From Biscogniauxia marginata (Eukaryota > Ascomycota > Sordariomycetes > Xylariales > Xylariaceae): a DNA stretch of 64,000 nucleotides. A model generated the notes under the pieces. That model was not told where the DNA came from and did no database searches. It was given only the letters and a program-made list of their open reading frames with translations. Positions 55,466-64,000 of this stretch are shown piece after piece; within the stretch, counting starts at the first letter, position 1; each line of letters starts with the position of its first letter. The translations under genes were made by a program, and so were the position numbers. Location: the NCBI GenBank assembly GCA_022695795.1, contig MU404127.1, forward strand, positions 124,001 to 188,000. Direction: 5' to 3'.

Positions 55466-56894
55466 TCACCTCCCCGCCTTCTCGTCGTCGATCTCCCTCC
55501 TCAGCTGCTCGAGGACCTGCATCCGCGAGCTCAGGTGCGCCTCGAGCCCATCGACCTGCTCCTTGACCGTTTGCAGGTCGTCCGCCACGCCACGCAGGCC
55601 GCCCTTATTACCCTTTCCGTTGCCGCCGCCCCCTTCCTCGAGCTCGCGCAGCTCCTTGCGCTTATAATCGAGCAGCTGCTCGAGCTCGCGCTTGACGAGG
55701 GCGGGCTTGGAGTCGCGCTTTCCACCGCCGCGACCGCGGTTGGCGTCGGCCTCGAGGCGCTCCATCTTGGCCTCGAGGTCGGCGAGTTGCTTCTTGAGGC
55801 GGACCTCCTCCCAGTCGTCCGTCTTGGCGGTGCTGAAGTCGGTGCCCTGGGCCTTGAAGCCGCCGCGGCCGAGGCGCGTGAGGTACTGGTCGCCGAACTT
55901 GGCCTTGCGGCCCGTCGAGGTCGACTCGTCGGCGCGCGCGGCCCAGCGCGAGGCCGCGGCCGCGGCCGAGCCCAGCGGCGCGTTGCGCCGGCTATCCACC
56001 TGGTAGTCGATCTGGTTGCGCTCGAACGAGGCGCGCAGCGAGGCCGGCACCGTGCGCGGGATCCGGTACCCCTCGTGCCGGTTGTTGAGGATGTGCAGGA
56101 ACGCGAGGCACGCGTCCTTGCTGATCGATGGCGAGGCCGCCGGGTTGACCAGGTTCCAGGCTGACCGGATGTCCGTGTCCGGCACGTCGAGCGAGTCGTA
56201 CAGGTCTTCGAGGGAGCTGACTACAGAGGGGTGTTATCAATTAGAGAGATGGTGACTATGATGATCGTGGAGAGAGGGAGTCGCCAATGAAGAATGCAGG
56301 AGAATGAATGTGGGTAGAAACTCACAGGATACCTCGCCGCGCATATCTCTGTTTTCTTGATATATCGACTCGTACTTGGCTTTGTCTTGCGGGTTCATAT
56401 ACCAGTCGAACCCATCCTTCAGCCCCGGGGTATCAGAGTCGTCGTCCACCGTCTCGAACTGCACTTGCTTGCCCGTCAGGGCTCGGTTCGCTTGCACGAG
56501 GTGGGCTTTCGATTCGGGGACGAGCCAGTCCGGCAGTGTCGCGGGTACATCGGCGTATTCCTATACCACCACAGGTAATAACAGACGGTCTATTAGAGTA
56601 TGTTCCCGCACGGATGGAGTAGTAGTGGCTTTTGGGGGGATGCACGCGGAAGCTCACCCCGTTGACTATGTCGAAGATGATGCGCATGGCGACGCAGAAC
56701 TCCTCGAAGTCCAGGTTGCCGTCGTTGTCGACGTCGGCGACGTCCCACACGCGCTCCAGCTGGTCGTCCCGCAGGCCGCTGTTCTTCAGCAGTGGCGCCG
56801 CCTGCTCGCCGGTCAGGAACTTGCCGCCATTGGTCCGGGTCGAGAATATATTCCAGTATGTCTCGATCTCCTGGGCTTCGATGCGCGGCGCCAT
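55466..56894 (-). CDS. END3: Actin cytoskeleton-regulatory complex protein END3
   Basis: EH-domain protein that works with Pan1 and Sla1 at cortical actin patches in endocytosis. Exons 56894-56658, 56560-56326 and 56220-55466 join in frame to 408 aa with GT-AG introns. The N-terminal EH domain contains the calcium-binding EF-hand loop [12 protein letters not shown] at residues 54-65. A second EH-like region follows through exon 3 ([20 protein letters not shown], with [20 protein letters not shown]). The C-terminal third is coiled coil ([20 protein letters not shown] and onward), broken by a Gly-rich linker ([14 protein letters not shown]), and ends [10 protein letters not shown]. Length and layout match other filamentous fungi. 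Confidence 0.94.
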
Positions 56895-58619
56895 GCTGGG
56901 GGAGGGGGGGACACAGCACGGTTGTGTATGTAGAGGTTATGTACGTCGAGACGGGAGTCTCCTTTCTCCTTAGCGAGGGGGCGGGTCGTATTGCTTATGT
57001 ATTTTGGTTAGATAAGATAGAAGGTATGTAGCAGATGGAATGAAATCCTCGGCGAATTAAATTGACCTCGGAGGGCTCGGCGTCGTCGTCGTTGGTGGTG
57101 GAATATGGAAGGGAGTTAGTTGGTTACGGAGTGATGGTAACTTATTCAAATGCAGGTCATACGTAACTGATCGCAGCCCAGTCAATGCAAGCTGCTAGCG
57201 GGCCACTGAGCCTCACCAGCCATGATCGGCAGGGAAAGCTTAGGCCAGGAAATTGTGGCAGCTGTGGAGTTGATTGGCTTGTCTAACTATATACCGTGTA
57301 TAGTCTTGACTCTTCTACTTGGTTCGCACAGTATATTTGTTACACTACCTAAGTGATTATAACTTTAATGTTATCATCTGTACTACATATGGAAGGTACA
57401 GCAAGAATCATGATATTCGTTCTTTACATGCATCATTGATGCTTTTATTGATATTTCTTTTCATTTATTTGGCTTACAATGTAACTATTAGGAATGCTAT
57501 GTGGTTGGCATACATTTCAGCCCTGTACGGAGCATATGCCTTTCTAAGAAAAGTCAAAACATACAAGCAAGGTAGGTACATAAAATACAGCACTAGGTAG
57601 GTTTTGGGGGTCTTATCTGTCCCAGTAAACAGTTCTCTTGTGGATTCTAGTGCGGCTTGTCTTGGCATCTAAAACAATTAGAGCTAGTAAGTACGGAGTG
57701 AATCTGCCAGCAGACAGAATACGAAGGGGGCGATCTCCAACATTACTCACCTACCTATTCTTGGTATATATATACATACATATATTTCTGTCGATGATTG
57801 TGTGTTTGATATGAAGAACGATGTTGTAGTATAGGTAAAATAAATCAAATACTTGGGATGCTAGCTAGTGTTATTTTTATTTTTTATCTTATGATGTCTT
57901 CAACCTGAGACAGTGTGCTGGTGGTACAGACTTATACGGACTGCATCATGCTAAAACTACAGGTCACTCCAACCTGCGGACCCTGAACTGCCTGAACGCT
58001 TGGATGGCCCTTGCTAAGCTCACGCCAGGCCGCGCTTGTTCGTTTCTGTGTTGTGGGTCTGCTACATATTGTCTGATTGGCCGGTTGGAGCCTGACACGG
58101 ACTCCTGGCTTACGGTAGGTACTTGGATGGAGATTTACGGGCGCCTGTGACCCCCGTGCCTCCTAATCCCCAATTTTCTAGTTGTCTAGGCCGCTGTCCT
58201 TTTTTGTTGTAGGCAAAAATCGATATTCGTCGTTTCATGATTCCAATTCTTCGTATTCTTTCCCATCATTCTACGACGGCGACGATATAGGCGGCGACGA
58301 GCAACGGCTCCGAACTCCTTGTAATTAATTCGAATAGACTCGGTCTATTTCTGCTTCTTCCGCCCTGGCTTTCCGTCCATTAATCCCGATGCGCTGCGGC
58401 AGGTGACGCGACAAGCACCCCCTATCTCGACTTATCAGGGCAAAGGCGATTCCTCGCTCGCTGCGCCGTTGTCGATCCGTGGAAATCAACACATCCAATT
58501 CCTCCCACCTCGACGCCCACTTCTCGCCTTCGCCTATCCATTCCTCGTCCCAGCGTTATATATTCTACTCTTCTCACGCTCGTTAATAATTCGCGACGCT
58601 CGCAGCGTACACCGTAGCC
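56895..58619. other. Divergent intergenic region between END3 and the PDI-like gene
   Basis: About 1.7 kb. A 93-residue open frame at 57319-57600 has hydrophobic stretches but lies in AT-rich DNA and lacks motifs, so I do not call it. The last 300 bases are pyrimidine-rich and probably contain the PDI-like gene's promoter and 5' UTR. Confidence 0.5.
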
Positions 58620-60899
58620 ATGCGGTTGAGATCACTGGCGCTGTTACTCAGCGCCGCCGTCTTGGGCACTGTCCAGGCTGTTGGCCCAGACGCCGACGAC
58701 ATCCAGGATAAAGAAAACACCTATTTCAATGGCAAGAAGGTGCCTCCGTTACTCGAGTTGACACCCGACAATTTTGACAAGGAGGTTAAATCATCCAAAT
58801 TCCTGGTGGTTAAATATTTCAGGTATTGTCTCTGCTCTGCCCACTCCAACTCCTTACCCTATCATACCACACCATCTTACGGTTGCTAATTGCTGCTTAA
58901 AGTCCTTTCTGCCCTCACTGCTTAGATTTTGCACCGACCTACCAGACCCTATACGAGTTCTACCACACGTCGAAAGGCCCAGCCGACTCCGAATCGGCTT
59001 CGTCTACGACATCTTTTGAAGACGCTTATGATATCCGTTTTGCTACACTTAACTGTGTTGCTTATGGCGATACGTGTAGCAAGCATGATATCCGCTCGTA
59101 TCCCCAAACCGTCCTTTACAAGGATGGTGAAGTTGTCGAAAAGATTACGGGGGCGAAGGGTATGTCTACCGTTTCAGACATGATCGAGAAAGAGCTGGAG
59201 AAATTCAAACCTGGTACCCGACCCCGAGAACTCACCCTGCCAGAGCCTGGCGCAACCTCTTTACCCAGCGCATCTATCGACGACGAGAAGCCCGTTGAGA
59301 AACCAGGAAAGCCCACTAAGGGTGATGAGCCTGCCGATGACGAGAAGCCTGCAAAGGGTAAAGGAGACGAGAAAACTGATACCGCCAAGACTTGGCCCTA
59401 CGAAGTAGGAGATGCGGTAGAAAAGACTAAGCCAGCTAAACCTACTACCACTCCCAACCCGCAAGGGATTTCAGTTTCTCTCACGGCCGAGAGTTTCCAG
59501 AATCTGGTCACCATGACCCAAGAGCCGTGGTTCATCAAGTTCTACGCACCCTGGTGTCATCATTGCCAAGCTATGGCCTCTAACTGGCAACAACTGTCCA
59601 AAGAAATGAAAGGCAGGCTGAACGTTGGTGAGGTGAACTGTGACGTAGAGACAAGACTCTGCAAGGACGTTCGCCTCCGGGGTTATCCTACCATCCTCTT
59701 CTTCAGAGGTGGCGAGCGCGTCGAGTATGATGGTCTCCGTGGCCTGGGCGACTTCATTCAGTACGCCGAGAAGGCTTTGGACATTTGCACGGGTGTGCAG
59801 GATGTTGATGCCGCCTCCTTTAGTGCTCTCGAGCAAAAGGAGGATGTCATTTTCGTCTACTTCTACGATCACGCCACCACGAGCGAGGACTTCATGGCTC
59901 TTGAAAGGCTACCGTTGAGTCTCATCGGGCACGCTAAGTTGGTCAAGACACGCGACCCCGAACTTTACGAGCGATTCAAGATTACGACCTGGCCAAGACT
60001 ACTAGTCTCGCGAGAAGGACGGCCTACTTACTACACGCCCCTAACACCTAATGAAATGCGCGACACTCATGGGGTTCTGTCATGGATGAAGTCGGTCTGG
60101 CTCCCCATCGTTCCTGAACTTACCGCCTCCAATGCACGTGAAATCATGGACGGAAAAATTGTCGTTCTCGGTATCCTCAACAGGGAAGACCAGGAATCAT
60201 TCATTATTGCTAAACGCGAAATGAAGAGCGCGGCAAACGAGTGGATGGACAAGCAAATCCAACTCTTCCAGCTTGAGAGGCAAAATCTCCGAGATGCCAA
60301 GCAGCTTCGTCTCGAGGAGGCAGAGGATCGGAACGATCAGCGGGCGTTACGGGCAGCCAAGAGTATCCGGATCAGCATGGATAGGTCTGACCACAAGGAG
60401 GTGGCCTTTGCTTGGGTCGATGGTGTATTCTGGCAAAGATGGATCCGTACCACCTATGGTATAGACATCAAGGACGGCGAACGAGTTATCATCAACGATG
60501 AAGATGTGAGTTGCGACATATTTCTCATAGACTAAACTTGTACTAACAATTTTCTAGAACCGGCGATATTGGGATACTACTATTACTGGGAATTACATCG
60601 TTCCTTCGCGAGTATCGATCCTCGAGACGATCTCGAAGGTCACATCCACGCCGCCGATTATCAAGCCCAAGCTTACAATTTCGAGCTTTGAAAAGATCTT
60701 CTTTGACATCCGCGTCACTTTTACTGAACACCCTTATCTCTCATTCGGTTGCGTGGCGGGACTTGCTCTCGGCTGTGCGTCTTGGTTCCGGGGACGCCTT
60801 CGGAGAAACCGGGGCCACTTTAGGCTAGAAGATAACCTCCCGATCAAGGAGATAAAGGAGGGCCTACTCGGGAATACCGCTAATGGAAAGAAGGATTGA
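58620..60899 (+). CDS. ER protein-disulfide isomerase with two thioredoxin domains and a membrane anchor (EPS1-like)
   Basis: Oxidoreductase of the ER lumen, by family likely involved in disulfide formation or membrane-protein quality control. Exons 58620-58822, 58903-60505 and 60558-60899 join in frame to 715 aa. The signal peptide is MRLRSLALLLSAAVLGTVQA. The first thioredoxin active site is CPHC (71-74, split by intron 1 just upstream). A Pro/Lys/Asp-rich linker follows (about 190-250). The second active site is CHHC (286-289) in FYAPWCHHCQAM. A charged coiled-coil-like region (about 500-560) precedes a transmembrane helix (about 661-679, SFGCVAGLALGCASWF) and a basic cytosolic tail (RGRLRRNRGHFRL). 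The overall plan matches yeast Eps1 and fungal relatives. CHHC and CPHC are less reducing-type variants of the usual CGHC. Confidence 0.9.
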
Positions 60900-62050
60900 A
60901 TGAAGATCACGTAACTAATATCAATTGGGAGAGTATATTGGGGGGAGGAGGGACCGGGGAGGGAGGGTGAATAGTTGCATTGGGCATTTGGGGAAAAGGC
61001 GGTGGGTTTTCTGGTGTTTGATCCTCTCCAGCGAGAGTCTTTTTTGTATATTACTACCTCGTACCCTCTTGCCTTGTCCACCAACGAACGCCCTGCACAT
61101 TTTAACGCCCGCCCACACGCCCTCATAACGAAACAAAACAAACTAAACCAGAAAAAAAAAAGTTAGCCTACAAATATTATGAGTCCTGAGTCGTTTCTTT
61201 CACATGGGGGTCGTATAGTCACTGGAGAGGACGGGTTGGGAAACTTCCGTTTTTTGGGGGGGTGGTATACATGGAAACGAAATGGAAGTGATGATCATTG
61301 GGCTTATTAGACTAAAGAAAGAACAAACGAAAGAAAAAAAAAGTAAAAGTAAAAGAATTGAAGTGATATCTGATTGTGGTGTAATGATGATGAAAGTGGG
61401 AAAGATGTGGAGGCCGTCTACTTGTGGACTGGAGTATTGACTGACTTGGGCTTTTACCGGCGGTGCTGCTGCCGTTGTTGAAGGCTGGATGGGATTGTTC
61501 AATATCATGATTGGTCGTCGTCGTCGTTTGATAATATCAATGAATATCTACCTATCATATGAATATACCTTTTCACGTCTGATCTAACAAGAAAGGAACA
61601 CAAGACACGAGAAATATTTGTTGGTCCTTAAGGAGGTTGGGTATAACAGTTAGTTACCTAAGTTGCGTTGCGTTCTCTTGCCATGTAAGCCGTAACATAG
61701 AAGAAAGTACCTAATTATACTTTCTATATAGGTAGGTAGGTACTTATCTTTAATAAACGAATGATTGTTTTTATTTATTTATTTATCCTCTTCTGCCCCT
61801 CTTTACGGAGATACACCTACCGTATAGTTCTATACAGCACTTATACGCTTTAACAAGACTTACAACTATATCAACTTAGAATAGCTCCTCTTACTATCTC
61901 TCTCTCTCTCTCTCGCATTTTACTTAAGGATAATGATGGATCAAAGTTGATTTCACACTACCTAGCATTATATTCTAGCTAGATCGACGCGACTTAGAAC
62001 TAAGAAACCATCCAAAAAAAACCCAGACTCTCTGCGTTCTTGTTGTCTAT
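60900..62050. other. Intergenic region between convergent PDI-like and phospholipase D genes
   Basis: About 1.15 kb holding both 3' UTRs. A CT microsatellite lies at 61896-61914 and TAGG repeats at about 61731-61742. No gene is recognised. Confidence 0.55.
61896..61914. repeat. (CT)n microsatellite
   Basis: About nine CT units in tandem. Confidence 0.9.
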
Positions 62051-64000
62051 CTAGGTGTAGATCTCGTCGGTGAAGGTGTTCAGCGTGAGGCCCTCCTTGG
62101 CGATATCCTTCTCGTCGGCGAGGAAGTCGAGCGGCATCTCGACGAGGGAGCCGCGGACGCGCGCGAGCCAGTCCTTGACCTCGGCGACGCCGCCGCCTTC
62201 GAACTCCTCGCGCACGACGTGCCCGTAGTCGACCTTGGTGCGGCGGTCCTCCTCGCTGGGCTCGCCCTCGCCCTCGGCCCCCGGGATGATGAAGTGGCGC
62301 GTGAAGAAATCCTTGTACTGGTCCCAGGTGCGCACCGCGTCGTTGGGCACGGGGTGGAACACCTTCGTGAAGACCTCCGTGTTAGTCCGCGCCCGGTCCG
62401 TCCACAGGCGCCAGAACTCCTCGCTCACGGGATCCTCGACCAGCCGGTCCGGCTCCGAGCCCCAATCGTACTCCTGCGGATCGCGGTCGACGGGCGTCCA
62501 GTTGGCCGTCGGCCGGTCCCAGCGCTGGTCCGGCAGCAGGCCGAGGTGCTTGCGGTACAGGTGACGGCGCAGCGAGGCCGCAAAGCGCGACGCCGTGAAC
62601 GGGCGCCCGTCCATCGTGGTCTCGACCGGCTCCGGGTCCTCGATCACGACCGCGATCTCCGAGTCGTGATTGCCCAGCTGCGAGCGGTCGTTCAGGTTAG
62701 CCGACCCGCAGATCACGAGCTTGTCGTCCGCGATGAGGACTTTGGTGTGAACATATAATTCCTCGGACACGAAGGCGTCTATCTCTGCCTCCTCACTGCC
62801 GTGCCAGGGAACTTCGCGAATATCCGGTCCCCCGTCCATGTAGCAGGGACTAACCGTATCCCAGGTTTGGTCCGGGACGTTAGAGGCTGCCGACTGGTAC
62901 CGATCGTACTGGTCCCTGTTTTGGTCCTGATATCGATCCCCATAGCGATCGTCATTTCGGCCTCCATATCGGCCCCCATATTCACCCCTAGAGTCATTTC
63001 TATAACCATCATCGGTTTCGCGGTTGACCATGTCTTCATACTGTCGGCGGGCACCCTCATACCGGACACCACTCTCTCGCTCCACTTCACCCATGGTCGA
63101 GGAGATATTAAGGCGGTCATAAGTGCGCAGGTTGTAGAACCCAATGTATCGGCGCCAGTCTTCTACGCCCTCCTCTCTTAAACGCTCAATGATGCTGTGA
63201 CCACCACGATTGATGCTGAAATACTGGAATTCCATGATAGCTCGTGTTCCAAGGGCACCATCAGAGTGCAAGTCGCCAGGGAAGGCGGGAACGGCAGGAA
63301 TGATAACGATCACGCGGAAGTTCTCGCCGTTGTGGTGAGCGCGGACAATTCGCGACACGATACTAGCTCCGATCTTGTTCTTCACGGGACTCTGCTCATC
63401 GCCGGTCGCTGTGATGAAGAACTGGTGAAAGTCAGACACTATAAATGATAATGCACGACAACAATGACTTACCTGGTTCTCGATGTAAATGAAATACTCC
63501 GCGCTCTCGATGGCATTGACATATGCGTTTGCGATGGAGTGCTCGGTCGGGTGGCCAGAGGACCATTCGCAGGCGCTGGAGATCAATTAGTCTCCGACCG
63601 TCTCATATTAAGGTCAAAATATCCATACCTTCTACAGAGCTGGATATTGACGCGTCCAGAGCCACTAGGGCGGCCGTATTCGTCACCTCCAAAATCTCCT
63701 CGTTCACGTCTTCCATCCTCGTCGTCTCCGCCTTCACCAACGAACCTTCGGTACCCTTCATTAAAGCGGTCCCCAAGACCGCCGAAATGGTGATGGCGTT
63801 CGCGACTTTCCTCATGTGACGGCTCGATACGCCTACTAGCACTAACAGGTTGATATTTTCCTTGATCTTTCTTGGTGTACTTGTCTTGGAATATGTAGTT
63901 CCTGAGAGGGTGTTAGCCACACAATGATAACAAAACTTAGATTTATAACATACCATCGGTCCTTGAAATGCTCAACCAGATCGCTCACGATAGGACCGTT
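62051..64000 (-). CDS. Phospholipase D (PLD1/SPO14 type), 3' part; 5' end beyond the window
   Basis: Hydrolyses phosphatidylcholine to phosphatidic acid at membranes. Visible exons are 64000-63954 (partial), 63901-63629, 63575-63473 and 63421-62051; junctions are GT-AG and in frame. DRWNYIFQDKY, then IQLCRSACEWSSG, AYVNAIESAEYFIYIENQFF and GENFRVIVIIPAVPAFPGDL are typical of fungal PLDs. The second HKD motif is VHTKVLIADDKLVICGSANL. Between the domain halves lies a Tyr/Arg/Asp/Gly-rich low-complexity stretch (YGGRYGGRNDDRYGDRYQDQ and onward). The first HKD motif and PX/PH domains would lie to the right of this window. The C terminus (LNTFTDEIYT) is complete. Confidence 0.92.

Noticed and set aside
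57319..57600. 93-residue open frame with hydrophobic stretches
   Set aside because: It lies in AT-rich intergenic DNA, where such hydrophobic frames arise by chance, and has no motif or convincing start context.

Overview
The window is nuclear DNA of a filamentous ascomycete, most likely a sordariomycete. Genes are split by short GT-AG introns, often with CTAAC/CTAAT-like branch sites. The housekeeping set (Mdv1, End3, Bcp1, fungal cnxE, a PCL-like cyclin) is fungal. AT-rich islands lie between GC-rich genes, as expected where RIP acts. I support 23 protein-coding loci plus one doubtful gene remnant, and saw no convincing tRNA, rRNA, CRISPR or intact transposon. Exon joins were worked out by hand from splice sites and frame; in every completed model the exon phases add up.

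Left part (2.9-25 kb), dense and conserved: molybdenum-cofactor gene cnxE, an O-methyltransferase, RNase P subunit POP5 convergent with GPN2, BUB3 divergent from GPN2, an unrecognised Ser/Arg-rich acidic protein, MDV1 divergent from chorismate mutase ARO7, BCP1, and a PCL-like cyclin.

Middle part (25-47 kb), sparse and accessory-like: a long near-empty stretch holding an 87-residue protein made mostly of 18 uninterrupted x-x-Cys triplets; an aldo/keto reductase; a secreted-protein gene whose otherwise intact frame carries three in-frame TAG codons; an ankyrin-repeat protein; a small secreted cysteine-containing protein; a PD-(D/E)XK nuclease-like protein; and a cytochrome P450. AT-rich tracts near 42.54-42.73 and 46.3-46.6 kb bracket the P450. 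A diverged repeat at about 2.0-2.2 kb recurs inverted at about 34.9-35.06 kb.

Right part (47-64 kb), conserved again: TDP1, acyl-CoA-binding protein, an AIFM2/FSP1-type oxidoreductase, END3, a two-thioredoxin-domain ER protein (EPS1-like), and the 3' part of a phospholipase D running off the right edge.

Most genes are independent transcription units, not a pathway cluster. The items most worth following up are the TAG-interrupted secreted-protein gene (candidate for A-to-I stop-codon editing, or a young pseudogene), the x-x-Cys repeat protein, and a strongly over-represented intergenic palindrome TACCTAGGTA.
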